From positions 21,417 to 85,416 of the forward strand of contig CAJUHZ010000010.1 in NCBI GenBank assembly GCA_910585945.1: 64,000 bases of DNA, written 5' to 3'. The stretch is from an uncultured Bilophila sp. Lineage in GTDB: Bacteria; Desulfobacterota; Desulfovibrionia; Desulfovibrionales; Desulfovibrionaceae. The stretch's first letter is position 1; every line of letters begins with the position of its first letter. The notes below the pieces were generated by a model. It saw nothing but the letters and a program-made list of their open reading frames with translations. It was not told where the DNA came from and did not search any database. Below, piece by piece: positions 1-8,425 of this stretch. The translations under genes were made by a program, and so were the position numbers.

Positions 1-1083
1 CACCGCCAGATTCAGCAACAGGAGTTCCAGCGCGGCCGCCGGTTCAATGCTCGTGAGGATCTGCCTCTGGCTTTCCAGCGTCATTTGCCAGGCGGCGTGG
101 ATGTACGCAAGATCGAAATCGGCCGCCAGTTCGACCAGACGACGGCGCTCCGCTTCGGGCAGATCGAGCGTTTCCGCCGCCTGCGTTCCGGCCTGCCGGA
201 TGAGAAAGAGGTTGCGCCACAGCAGCGCGAGTTCGCGCAGGAAAAAGCCGAGATCCACGCCGCGTTCGAGGAGTTCCCGCGTCAGGGCGGCGACGCCCAG
301 ACAGTCGCCGCCGTGCAGGGCCGCGAGAAGTCGTTCGTACAGCTCCTGTCCGGCCAGGCCGAGCACCTCGCGCGTCGCCTTTTCGGTCAGGCTGTCGCCG
401 CCGAGGGCCAGGGTTTGCCCAAGCAGGGACATGCCGTCACGCACGCTCCCGGCGGCGCGCCGCGCGACAAGCCGCACGGCCGTTTCTTCAAAGGGCACGC
501 CTTCCTTTTGCAGAACGCGGGTAAGGTGCGCCGCGAGTTCGGCTTCCGGAATGGCGCGAAACGCGAAATGCTGGCAGCGGCTGACGATGGTCGCGGGGAA
601 TTTGTGCGCCTCGGTGGTCGCGAGAATGAATGTGGCGCGCGGCGGCGGCTCTTCCAGCGTTTTCAGCAGCGCGTTGAAGGATTCGCGGGTGAGCATGTGG
701 GCTTCATCAATGATGAAAACCTTGTAGCGTCCTTCCATGGGCGCATAGGCGATGGCCTCGCGCAGGCGGCGGGCGTCGTCGATGCCGCGGTTGGACGCGC
801 CGTCGATTTCCACCACGTCGACATGCCCGCCCTGGGCAATGCGACGGCAGGAGTCGCACTGGTTGCAGGGATCGGCCGTCGGGGCGCGTTCGCAGTTGAG
901 GGCCTTGGCGAAAATTCTGGCGATGGTGGTTTTGCCCACGCCGCGCGTGCCGCTCAACAGGTATGCGGGAGCCACCCGGTCTTCGGCGGCGGCGCGGGAA
1001 AGAATGGCCTTGACCATGTCCTGACCGGTCACGTCGGCGAAGGACTGGGGGCGGTAGCGGGCGGCAAGCGAGGCGTGGTTCAT
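1..1083 (-). CDS. dnaX: DNA polymerase III subunit gamma/tau (5' part, runs off the window)
   Basis: Clamp-loader ATPase subunit that loads the beta sliding clamp. The first 361 codons are present; the C-terminal end lies beyond position 1. The translation shows the usual N-terminus (ARYRPQSFADVTGQ), Walker A GTRGVGKT at about residues 45-52, a four-cysteine zinc module (C64, C73, C76, C79), the Walker B region with IDEAHML, and sensor 1 LATTEAHKFP. The start at 1083 fits family length. An in-frame ATG at 1107 adds eight residues and has the better ribosome binding site (GGGAG, 10 nt upstream), so it may be the real start. The gene lies 22-46 bp downstream of ilvE on the same strand and is probably co-transcribed. 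Confidence 0.93.
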   Translation of the reverse strand, partial: MNHASLAARYRPQSFADVTGQDMVKAILSRAAAEDRVAPAYLLSGTRGVGKTTIARIFAKALNCERAPTADPCNQCDSCRRIAQGGHVDVVEIDGASNRGIDDARRLREAIAYAPMEGRYKVFIIDEAHMLTRESFNALLKTLEEPPPRATFILATTEAHKFPATIVSRCQHFAFRAIPEAELAAHLTRVLQKEGVPFEETAVRLVARRAAGSVRDGMSLLGQTLALGGDSLTEKATREVLGLAGQELYERLLAALHGGDCLGVAALTRELLERGVDLGFFLRELALLWRNLFLIRQAGTQAAETLDLPEAERRRLVELAADFDLAYIHAAWQMTLESQRQILTSIEPAAALELLLLNLAV

Positions 1084-1129
1084 GGCGTCGGGCGGGGAGC
1101 GCAACATTTTGCGCGCGCTCCCGGAAAAG

Positions 1130-2053
1130 TTAGAACGTATAGGGCGTAAGCCAGTCGGCATAGGCCGGGGCGTCTCCGCGCGCGGCCCTGAAAAAGGCTG
1201 CCTGCACGGCTTTGGTCACGGGGCCGGCCTTGCCTTCTCCGATAACACGATTGTCAAGCTCCCGGATCGGTGTGATTTCGGCGGCGGTGCCGCTGAAAAA
1301 CGCTTCGTCGGCCGTATAGATTTCGTCACGGGTGAAGGCTTGTTCCCGCACGGCATAGCCGAGATCGGAGGCGATGGCAAAGACGGCGTCACGGGTGATG
1401 CCGTCCAGCACGGCGGTCAGGGGCGGCGTTTTCAGCACGCCGTTGCGCACGATGAAAATGTTTTCCCCCGTGGCTTCGGCCACAAAGCCGTTGACGTCAA
1501 GCATGAGGGCTTCGTCGTAGCCGTCCTCCCGCACTTCCATTTTGGCCAGCACGGAGTTGACGTAGTTGCCGCATGCCTTGGCCTTGCTCATTGTGGCGTT
1601 GACGTGCGAACGGCAGAAGGAGCTTGTCTTGACGCGGATGCCGTTTTCGAGCGCTTCGGCGCCAAGGTAGGCGCCCCAGTTCCATACGGCGATGATGGTG
1701 CGCGTGGGGTTGTCGCCGGGGTACACGCCGACGCCGCCTTCCCCCGCGAAGGAAAGCGGGCGGATATAGCCTTCGGCCAGTTTGTTGGCCGTGAGCGTGT
1801 CGAGCACGGCCCGGCACAGTTCGTCAACGTCGTACGGCACACGAAGACCGAGAATTTTCGCTGAATTCAGATAGCGTTTCATGTGATCGCGCAGGCGGAA
1901 TACGGAAGAGGTTCCGTTTGCGCCCCTGTATGCCCGGATGCCTTCAAACACGCCGGTTCCATAATGCAGGCAGTGCGTCAAAACATGCACCTGCGCCTGA
2001 TCCCAGGGGACAAGTTTGCCGTCGAACCAGATGAACTCCGTTTTCTCAATCAT
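1130..2053 (-). CDS. ilvE: Branched-chain amino acid aminotransferase
   Basis: PLP enzyme of fold type IV that makes and degrades Leu, Ile and Val by transamination with 2-oxoglutarate. It has 307 residues, the usual length. The family landmarks are present: the N-terminal HYGTGVFEGIR block, the PLP lysine K159 in the SKAKACGNYVNS segment, and the phosphate-binding LDVNGFVAEATGENIF stretch. Its start at 2053 is preceded by AAGGAG with an 8-nt spacer. It is followed closely by dnaX on the same strand. No leucine- or isoleucine-rich leader was found upstream. Confidence 0.95.
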   Translation of the reverse strand: MIEKTEFIWFDGKLVPWDQAQVHVLTHCLHYGTGVFEGIRAYRGANGTSSVFRLRDHMKRYLNSAKILGLRVPYDVDELCRAVLDTLTANKLAEGYIRPLSFAGEGGVGVYPGDNPTRTIIAVWNWGAYLGAEALENGIRVKTSSFCRSHVNATMSKAKACGNYVNSVLAKMEVREDGYDEALMLDVNGFVAEATGENIFIVRNGVLKTPPLTAVLDGITRDAVFAIASDLGYAVREQAFTRDEIYTADEAFFSGTAAEITPIRELDNRVIGEGKAGPVTKAVQAAFFRAARGDAPAYADWLTPYTF

Positions 2054-2128
2054 CGCCCGTACTCCTTGCGTGATGCGGCGGCCGCGCTGTCGCGGCGCGG
2101 GACGCGCCGGAACGCGCCGCGGCTTTTA

Positions 2129-2157
2129 CCCCTATGTGAAAGGCGAACGGCGGTCAA
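2129..2157 (-). promoter_or_regulatory. Possible promoter for ilvE-dnaX
   Basis: On the minus strand, TTGACC (2152-2157) is followed after about 17 nt by a weak -10 region (TAGGGG or ATAGGG). The spacing is right but the -10 is poor, so this is only a candidate. Confidence 0.28.
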
Positions 2158-2296
2158 GTTGCGGGAGGGGCAACCGTGCGGAGCGATTCCCTTTTACGGA
2201 AAAGTGTCGTAAACGGAAAGCATACAGTCTTTTTTGCCCCGGTTCGCGCGGTGACGAGGTATTGCCCGCGCGCGTCGGTTCCGCCGAGGTTTGCGT

Positions 2297-3664
2297 ATGC
2301 ACCCATACTTGTGTTCATTGGTTTGCGTGTTGGGACTGCTTCTGGGGTTTGCGGCGTTGCCCGCCGGCGCGGGCGGGCTGGATTTCACGCTGCACAGGCT
2401 CGGGGAGGATCAGACGCCGGGGGTGCTCGTTGTCGGAGGCATTCAGGGGGACGAGCCGGGCGGCTTTTCCGCCGCAACCCTGCTCATCACCCATTACCGT
2501 ATCAAGAAAGGCACGGTATGGGTGGTGCCGAACCTCAATTTCCCCAGCATCATTCAGCGTTCCCGCGGCCTGCACGGCGACATGAACCGCAAGTTCGCCG
2601 CTCTTGCGGAGACTGATCCCGAATACGCCACGGTGCGGCGCATTCAGGAACTCATCCGCACGCCGGGCCTGGGGCTTGTCCTCAACCTGCACGATGGAGG
2701 GGGCTTCTACTGCCCTGAACGCAAGTCGAAGGAGCGCAACCCTTCCCGCTGGGGGCAGTGCCTTATCATCGACATGGCCGAAATGTCCCGCCCGGACGAC
2801 CGCCCGGATGGACATCTGGAGCGACGCGGCGACGCGGCCCTGGCTGTGGCCAACACCCGCCTGCTCAAGCCGGAACACCGGCTCCATCTCAAGAATACCC
2901 GGACGCACCTCGGCAATCCTGAAATGGAAAAAAGCCTTACATGGTATGCCGTGCGTCACGGCGTGCCCGCCTTTGGCCTGGAAGCCAGCAAGAATTTTTC
3001 GGTGGAAGTGCGGGCCTACTACCATCTGCTGATGCTTGAAGCGCTGCTCGCCCAGTCCGGGGTGACCTTTGAGCGGGCCTTTGAACTTTCGCCGCGGGGG
3101 GTCGCCGCCGCCCTGCGGGATGACGTGCGCGTCGCCTTCAACGGGGATCGCGTCCTTCTGCCCCTGGACAACGCCCGTCCGCGCCTTGGCGGGAGCATCC
3201 CCCTGCACCGGGGAGCCATGACCGACATGCGCGCCAGCAAACCCATTCTGGCCGTGACCCGGGATCGCAATGAAGTGGCCGTGCATTACGGCAATCGTGT
3301 GCTGACGCGCTTCAAGCCGGACTGGCGCGAGGCCGATACCGGTCTTGCCGGTCTTACTCTGGTGGTGGACGGGCAGCGCCGTTTCGTACGCTTTGGCGAA
3401 GTTGTGGATGTGAAACAGCACTTTCTGGTGGAACCTGTCAGGAATTACCGTGTCAACGCCATCGGAGCCGATTACGGCCCCGATGAAAGCGGGCGGCGGC
3501 TCTCCCGGCGCGATTTCAAGAATCGGTACTCCCTGGATCGGGACAGCCGGACATACAGGGTGGAAACGTACCGCGGGCAACGCTTCGCGGGCATGATTCT
3601 GGTGCGTTTCGGTCAGCCGGCCCAGCGGGAGACGGGGCGGACACATCTTGTGCGGTTGCCCTGA
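2297..3664 (+). CDS. Csd4-like M99/M14-type murein D,L-carboxypeptidase, exported
   Basis: Zinc peptidase expected to trim peptidoglycan peptides in the periplasm. There are 455 residues from ATG 2297. A TTG at 2291 is also in frame, but GAGG ends 7 nt before the ATG. A signal peptide covers about residues 1-25. The motif GGIQGDEPGG gives zinc ligands Q50 and E53, and LNLHDGGG supplies H132. Gln in place of His as first ligand is the hallmark of Helicobacter Csd4 and its M99 relatives. PNLNFPSIIQRSRG and GDMNRKF are further family blocks. Csd4 sets helical cell shape, so a role in vibrioid curvature is inferred. The C-terminal 200 residues look like accessory domains. The substrate is not proven. 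Confidence 0.8.
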   Translation: MHPYLCSLVCVLGLLLGFAALPAGAGGLDFTLHRLGEDQTPGVLVVGGIQGDEPGGFSAATLLITHYRIKKGTVWVVPNLNFPSIIQRSRGLHGDMNRKFAALAETDPEYATVRRIQELIRTPGLGLVLNLHDGGGFYCPERKSKERNPSRWGQCLIIDMAEMSRPDDRPDGHLERRGDAALAVANTRLLKPEHRLHLKNTRTHLGNPEMEKSLTWYAVRHGVPAFGLEASKNFSVEVRAYYHLLMLEALLAQSGVTFERAFELSPRGVAAALRDDVRVAFNGDRVLLPLDNARPRLGGSIPLHRGAMTDMRASKPILAVTRDRNEVAVHYGNRVLTRFKPDWREADTGLAGLTLVVDGQRRFVRFGEVVDVKQHFLVEPVRNYRVNAIGADYGPDESGRRLSRRDFKNRYSLDRDSRTYRVETYRGQRFAGMILVRFGQPAQRETGRTHLVRLP

Positions 3665-3831
3665 AGGCGATGTGCAGACGTCGCCTCAAGCGGCAGTGTT
3701 TTTGAGGACCGCTCGGCCCTGACTGACAGGGACGTGCCCGTTGCGCCGGCCGGGCGAATGCTCTTGCGGATATGGAGCGGAACGCTGGCGGATCGTTTCG
3801 TTTTTTGAACACCTTTCTTTGAGGAGGCATC

Positions 3832-5247
3832 ATGAGGCAGGCTTATCGCCAAGAGCACGACAGTCTGGGGGAACTGCCCGTTCCCGCCGAAGCGTATTAC
3901 GGCTGTCAGACCCTGCGTGCACTGGAAAGTTACGCCATCACCGGCGATCCCATTTCCAAATGTCCAAGCCTTGTCACCGCGCTCGCCCAGGTAAAGAAGG
4001 CGGCGGCTCTTGCCAACAACGATCTCGGCTTGCTCCCGGACGACAAGGCCGAGGCCATTGTGAAGGCGTGCAACGAGATTGTCCGCGGCGAGCTGCTTGG
4101 CGAATTTGTCGTCGACTGCGTGCAGGGCGGCGCGGGCACCAGCACCAACATGAACGCCAACGAAGTCATCTGCAATCGCGCGCTGGAACTGATGGGGCAC
4201 GACAAGGGAGAGTACGAATACCTTCACCCGAACAATGACGTGAACATGTCGCAGTCCACCAACGACGCGTACCCCACGGCGTTTCGGGTGGCGCTCATCA
4301 ACGAGCTGAAGCTGATGCGCGGCGGGATGCACCATCTGAGCGCCGCGTTTGACGCCAAGGCGAAGGAGTTCGCTTCCGTTCTCAAAATGGGCCGCACCCA
4401 GTTGCAGGACGCCGTGCCCATGACTCTGGGGCAGGAGTTCCACGCCTGGGGCGTCATGATCTCCGAGGATGTCGAGCGCGTGCGGGAAGCCGCGAAACTG
4501 ATCCACGAGATCAATCTGGGGGCCACGGCCATCGGCACCGGCATCAATACGGTTCCCGGTTATACGGAACTGGCCGTAAAGCACCTGTGCGAAGAAACGT
4601 CCCTGCCGCTGATCAGTTCGGCCGATCTGGTGGAGGCCACGCAGGACACGGGGGCGTATGTCCAGCTTTCGGGCGTGCTCAAGCGCGTGGCGGTCAAGCT
4701 TTCCAAGATTTGCAACGACTTGCGCCTGCTTTCCAGCGGTCCGCGTTGCGGGCTGAATGAAATCAACCTGCCGCCGCGCGCGCCCGGTTCCTCGATCATG
4801 CCCGGCAAGGTCAATCCGGTCATTCCCGAGGTGGTCAACCAGGTGGCTTTCCGAGTCATCGGCAATGACGTCACCGTCACCCTTGCCGCCGAAGCCGGGC
4901 AGCTTGAACTGAACGTCATGGAGCCGGTCATCGCCTACAGTCTTTTCCAGTCCATCAGCATGTTGCGCAACGCCTGCTTCACGCTGGCGGACAAATGCGT
5001 CCTGGGCATCACCGCCAATGCGGATCGGTGCCGGGAACTGGTGGAACAGTCCATCGGGCTTGTGACGGCGCTCGTGCCTTTCCTGGGATATGAAGCCTGC
5101 TCCGAGGCGGCCCGGGAGGCCTTCCGCACCGGCCGCCCCGTGCGCGATGTGTTGCTGGAACGCGGGCTTGTCACGCCGGAGGAACTGGATCGCCTGATGA
5201 AGCCGGAAAATATGCTCCGCCCCCGGCGGCAGAAGGGCGACGCATGA
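3832..5247 (+). CDS. aspA: Aspartate ammonia-lyase (aspartase)
   Basis: Cytoplasmic enzyme of the fumarase/aspartase superfamily that converts L-aspartate to fumarate and ammonia. In sulfate reducers this can feed fumarate respiration and nitrogen supply. It has 471 residues. The substrate-binding TSTNMNANEV stretch is near 103-112, and the signature GSSIMPGKVNP at 319-329 carries the catalytic serine loop. The signature is shared with fumarase class II; overall similarity, including the YYGCQTLRA N-terminus, favours aspartase. A strong GAGGAGG ribosome binding site precedes ATG 3832. Its stop overlaps the next start (ATGA). Confidence 0.92.
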   Translation: MRQAYRQEHDSLGELPVPAEAYYGCQTLRALESYAITGDPISKCPSLVTALAQVKKAAALANNDLGLLPDDKAEAIVKACNEIVRGELLGEFVVDCVQGGAGTSTNMNANEVICNRALELMGHDKGEYEYLHPNNDVNMSQSTNDAYPTAFRVALINELKLMRGGMHHLSAAFDAKAKEFASVLKMGRTQLQDAVPMTLGQEFHAWGVMISEDVERVREAAKLIHEINLGATAIGTGINTVPGYTELAVKHLCEETSLPLISSADLVEATQDTGAYVQLSGVLKRVAVKLSKICNDLRLLSSGPRCGLNEINLPPRAPGSSIMPGKVNPVIPEVVNQVAFRVIGNDVTVTLAAEAGQLELNVMEPVIAYSLFQSISMLRNACFTLADKCVLGITANADRCRELVEQSIGLVTALVPFLGYEACSEAAREAFRTGRPVRDVLLERGLVTPEELDRLMKPENMLRPRRQKGDA

Positions 5248-5498
5248 GCGAAGGCTTTTTTCCGAAGCAGACCGGCGACAGCAGCGATCCGCCTTTGGTG
5301 ACGGTCCGTCTTCAGCCGGAAGAACGAATCGTGGAACTGCCCCGGCGCAGCGTCAAGAACGTGCGTCGCCTCCTTGAGACGCTGGACATTCGCCCGTGCA
5401 CCGCGCTGGTGGCGCGCGACGGGGATCTCCTGACGCCGGACAGGGAAATCCTGCCCGGCGATCATCTCCTCGTGCGCAAGGTCACTTCCAGCGGTTAG
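5244..5498 (+). CDS. ThiS/MoaD-like beta-grasp protein
   Basis: Small protein of 84 residues that overlaps the aspA stop by 4 bp (ATGA), so it is translationally coupled to aspartase. The pattern of a short strand pair, a helix (SVKNVRRLLETL) and a final strand (DHLLVRKV) resembles the ubiquitin-like sulfur carriers ThiS and MoaD. It ends in TSSG, not the Gly-Gly tail needed for thiocarboxylation or conjugation, so a classic sulfur-carrier role is doubtful. No thiamine or molybdopterin genes are nearby. Family assignment is by fold pattern only; function is unknown. Confidence 0.62.
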   Translation: MSEGFFPKQTGDSSDPPLVTVRLQPEERIVELPRRSVKNVRRLLETLDIRPCTALVARDGDLLTPDREILPGDHLLVRKVTSSG

Positions 5499-5622
5499 AG
5501 CCAAAACTCATGACTCCGCCTGCTCAAGGCCGGCTTTTCGCGTCCGGCGGCGTTGCAGGGCAGGCAGTGAACGTATTTCAATGTTTGCCCTTGCCGGCCG
5601 GAAAGTATCAGCTTTCCACGGG

Positions 5623-5674
5623 CGATCCCGCAAACCGGTTCTCGTGGAAGCATGGGGGAACTGGTTTGCGATCG
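5623..5674. other. Intergenic stem-loop downstream of the aspA pair
   Basis: The 304-base stretch 5499-5802 has no convincing gene. It holds an imperfect inverted repeat with arms 5623-5641 and 5658-5674 (CGCAAACCGGTTC against GAACTGGTTTGCG, with extensions) and a 16-nt loop. A weaker stem lies just upstream around 5552-5602. No U-run follows, so this may be a processing or decay element, an untranslated RNA, or a poor terminator for aspA. Confidence 0.4.
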
Positions 5675-5742
5675 GGGGCCGGACCTGTTGCCGCGGGCTT
5701 GCGGTTCTCCCTTTCTTCGCCCGGTACGCGGGGGCGAGGCGC

Positions 5743-5771
5743 TTTACAGTTTAGATTGGCTTGCTTATATA
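5743..5771 (+). promoter_or_regulatory. Sigma-70-like promoter
   Basis: TTTACA (5743-5748), a 17-nt spacer and TATATA (5766-5771) lie just before the small gene at 5803. Both hexamers are close to consensus, unusual in this GC-rich window, and transcription would begin near 5778. Confidence 0.6.
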
Positions 5772-5802
5772 GGTAGACGAAATGAGTTTTGGAGGTGCTT
5801 TT

Positions 5803-6054
5803 GTGAAAGGGAGCAAGCCGAGCAAAGTGGATTATGGACTGGAAAGCGTGGAACTCACCAAGCTGGTTCTTTTGCTCATGAGCCGGGAAGGTCTGAGCGG
5901 GAGCGACGCCACAAGTCAGGTGATGGCGGTATACAATCGGGTTGAGGCGACTCTGGCCATGCGCGATCGACTGCCGGAAAAGGAACGATATTCGTTCGGT
6001 GATCCGGGCGAGTTGAATGTTCCCATGCCATGCTCGCGTTTTGGGGTCGAATGA
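5803..6054 (+). CDS. Small protein of unknown function
   Basis: Not recognised. It is an 83-residue soluble, charged protein with no signal peptide, membrane segment or cysteine cluster. The middle (LTKLVLLLMSREGLSGSDATSQVMAVYNRVEATL) looks like two amphipathic helices. An ATG at 5782 is in frame, but GGAGG at 5791-5795 sits 7 nt before GTG 5803 and would lie inside the longer reading, so the GTG is the better start. It has its own promoter and a 13-bp hairpin right after the stop, so it is probably a single-gene transcript. It is likely real because promoter, binding site and terminator-like hairpin all frame it. Confidence 0.6.
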   Translation: MKGSKPSKVDYGLESVELTKLVLLLMSREGLSGSDATSQVMAVYNRVEATLAMRDRLPEKERYSFGDPGELNVPMPCSRFGVE

Positions 6055-6058
6055 GCGT

Positions 6059-6106
6059 CACGGTTTGCCGGCCCGGGCCTGCCGCGATTCCGCCCGGCAA
6101 ACCGTG
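6059..6106 (+). terminator. Strong hairpin after the small unknown gene
   Basis: A perfect 13-bp stem (CACGGTTTGCCGG, 6059-6071, with its complement 6094-6106) encloses a 22-nt loop, starting 5 nt after the stop codon. There is no U-tract, so it may stabilise the 3' end rather than terminate on its own. Confidence 0.5.
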
Positions 6107-6245
6107 AACATGGGGCGGGAGAACGGCGGGAAACATGGGCGGCCCCGAACATGCGCGCGAGAGGGGGTAGCCATGCGGGGCTGCTTCGGGGTATAAGCGA
6201 CAGGCGTCATGTAAACCTGTTGCTGAAGGATGCCCGGTATCAGAC

Positions 6246-7367
6246 ATGTTGTTGCAAACTCATTTGAACAGTTTGCCGCTGCTGCGGCCGTGGGGACTCC
6301 CGCGCTCGGTGAACGAGGTTTGCCTGATCGCTCTTGGAGAACATCTGGGCCTGATAAAGGCGTTTGCTCTGGCGCATCCCGATGTCGCCATACGCTTTCT
6401 TCTTGTGCCGGATTTGCCGGCCGGCAGTCCCCGGGAATGTTGTCTGGAGATTGAGGGGAAAAAGACGTGCATTCCTGTGGGCGGGCTGGAGGAACTGGAA
6501 AAGATGCCCCAATGGGAAAAGGTCTGCCTGTGCCCGCCGGAGGGGTTTCTGATCGCGTTTTGCCGCTATGCGGCGCGAGTCGGCATCCGCACGATCTATC
6601 TGGAGGGGAAGTGGCCGCCGGCGTTCGGCGTCAGACCCGCATTGCCGAATTTTTACGCCCGCTATGCCGCGGAACTGCAAACCGTATACGATTTGCTGGC
6701 TGACGACGCCAGCCGGGAAGTGTACGCGGCGCGAATCAAGGCGCTCATCACGGGAAATGCCGGCTACTTGCCCGCCTCGGAGCATGAGGAATACTATCAC
6801 CCCGTGGTCCGGCCCGAAGCGGGCGATATCATGCTGGACGGCGGCGTGTCGGACATGGTCGGCGCGCAAAGGCGTTTTGCCCAAAGCGTCGGCCGGAATG
6901 GGCAGGTGCACGGTTTCGAGCCTATCCCCTGGATGGCGGCATCCGCGCGCAGAAGCATGGCGGATTGCCCGCAATACCATCTGCACGCCGCCGGGCTGGG
7001 GGAGAAACGCGGGCAGGTTCGCTTCGAGTCCCTGCGGGATTCCTCCCATATCAGCCAGTCCGGCGGGGAAAACTCCGTGCTGTGCGATATGGTGAGCATT
7101 GACGAATTCACGCGGGAGAACGGTATCAACCGGGTGGATTGCATCAAGCTTGATGTGGAAGGAGCCGAACTGCTTGCGTTGCGCGGCGGCAAAAACACCA
7201 TCCTCGCGCATCGGCCGAAACTGATCGTCTGCCTTTACCACGCTCCGGCGGACATGGTGACCATCCCCATGTACATCAGGAGCCTGGACCCCCGCTACAG
7301 GATGTATGTCGCCCATTCCTCCTGCGTCTTTACGGACACCATCCTGTACGCGCATGTGCCGGAATAG
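6246..7367 (+). CDS. FkbM family SAM-dependent methyltransferase
   Basis: This 373-residue protein has an unrecognised N-terminal half and a C-terminal Rossmann-type FkbM methyltransferase domain from about residue 195. Visible landmarks are MLDGGVSDMVGAQRRF (SAM-binding loop), VHGFEPIPW, the ENSVLCDMVSIDEF segment, and DCIKLDVEGAELLALRG. FkbM enzymes O-methylate sugars or polyketides, often in surface polysaccharide work, but no glycan cluster surrounds this gene. The start at 6246 has no good ribosome binding site; AAGGA lies 16 nt upstream. The target is unknown. Confidence 0.75.
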   Translation: MLLQTHLNSLPLLRPWGLPRSVNEVCLIALGEHLGLIKAFALAHPDVAIRFLLVPDLPAGSPRECCLEIEGKKTCIPVGGLEELEKMPQWEKVCLCPPEGFLIAFCRYAARVGIRTIYLEGKWPPAFGVRPALPNFYARYAAELQTVYDLLADDASREVYAARIKALITGNAGYLPASEHEEYYHPVVRPEAGDIMLDGGVSDMVGAQRRFAQSVGRNGQVHGFEPIPWMAASARRSMADCPQYHLHAAGLGEKRGQVRFESLRDSSHISQSGGENSVLCDMVSIDEFTRENGINRVDCIKLDVEGAELLALRGGKNTILAHRPKLIVCLYHAPADMVTIPMYIRSLDPRYRMYVAHSSCVFTDTILYAHVPE

Positions 7368-7399
7368 GAGTCATTTCATCATTTTCATGAAATGACTCC
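7367..7399. terminator. Bidirectional hairpin between convergent genes
   Basis: A perfect 13-bp stem (GGAGTCATTTCAT and its complement, loop of 7 nt) begins at the last base of the methyltransferase stop codon. The convergent minus-strand gene ends at 7429, so it could serve both. No U-run follows on either side. Its TCATTTCATGA core recurs in the hairpin at 36203-36249. Confidence 0.55.
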
Positions 7400-7428
7400 C
7401 GGCGGCAGACTCATCCAGCGCCGTTCGT

Positions 7429-8318
7429 TCACCATTCAAACTTGTCAAGCATCTGCTGGCAGCGTTTCACTTTTTCCGGATCGTCGCTGGCAACGCGGAG
7501 AACCACGAACGCCTTGCCGTCAAGGGAACGCGCTGCATGCCACTCCATGTTATATGCGGCAACAACATTTTTCCAGTGTTTGCCTTCGGGCTTCAACTCG
7601 CCGATGAAACATTCGAGCCACTCAAGCCGCTTCGGCACATCGGCCCACAAGGGGAAGTGGGGCAGGATGCTGGCCAGGGCGCAGCTTTCCGTTCCAGCCT
7701 TTCCATCCTCCCAGACCAGCGTGAGGGCGTCCAGTTCCGGCTCCGGCTCGCTCCTTTGAAAGGGGAAGGTTCCCGCATAGTGAAGCGGGTCGATATCCGG
7801 CCCAAACAGTTCGCCGGGCAGGGCAAAGTCCCTGAAGGCCGCGAGCATGGGCCGGGCCTGGTGCAGCAAGCCTTCGTAGTGCGGGTTGCCAGCCGCAATG
7901 AGGAACATGGCGCCGTCGGCTCCCTTTTTCAGCGGCACGAAAGCGACAAAGCGCCTTCTCTGGACTGCAGAACGCTGCCGCCAAGGCTGATTGCCCCTTT
8001 TTCCGCCTTTTCTTCCGCCAGCGCATCCGCGAATGTCCTTTCGCCTTCGGCGGCGGGGCAGGCAAGCAGAAGGATGGCTGCCTCCTGATCGTCCTGACCA
8101 GCTTGTCCATCCCGTCCATTTTGAATGGGCGGGAGGGCATAGGACACGCATGTGTCGAACAGCCCCTTGTTCATGGGAACCCTGATCCAGCCTTCCGGCG
8201 GGACCACCTCCAGGTGACGCCTGAACGACGCCGCGTTTTCATCTTCGCTCAGGGCAAAGGCATTGCAGGGACAGAGCGCGAACGACAGAACCAGCGCAAG
8301 GTGGAACAGGCTTTTCAT
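7429..8318 (-). pseudogene. Frameshifted exported protein of unknown function
   Basis: Two reading frames together look like one gene. The first half (8318 to about 7975) starts with a clear signal peptide (MKSLFHLALVLSFALCPCNAFA) and runs to SVLQSREG before hitting a stop at 7929. The second half resumes in another frame at RFVAFVPLKKGADGAMFLIAAG and continues to a stop at 7429. One single-base indel near 7955-7985 would join them into a protein of about 295 residues. The family is not recognised. The ATG at 8318 is preferred because AGGA lies 9 nt upstream; an ATG at 8324 is close by. Either a true mutation or a sequencing error could explain the break. Confidence 0.6.
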
Positions 8319-8425
8319 CGTCATTTTTCCTCGCATGTCTTCCCCATGCTGGAGCGGCGGGATCGGACGGGCGCTCCAGAGGCCCGCGGCTTCATGCAGG
8401 CTTTTCGCGGACGGCGTGTTAGCGT

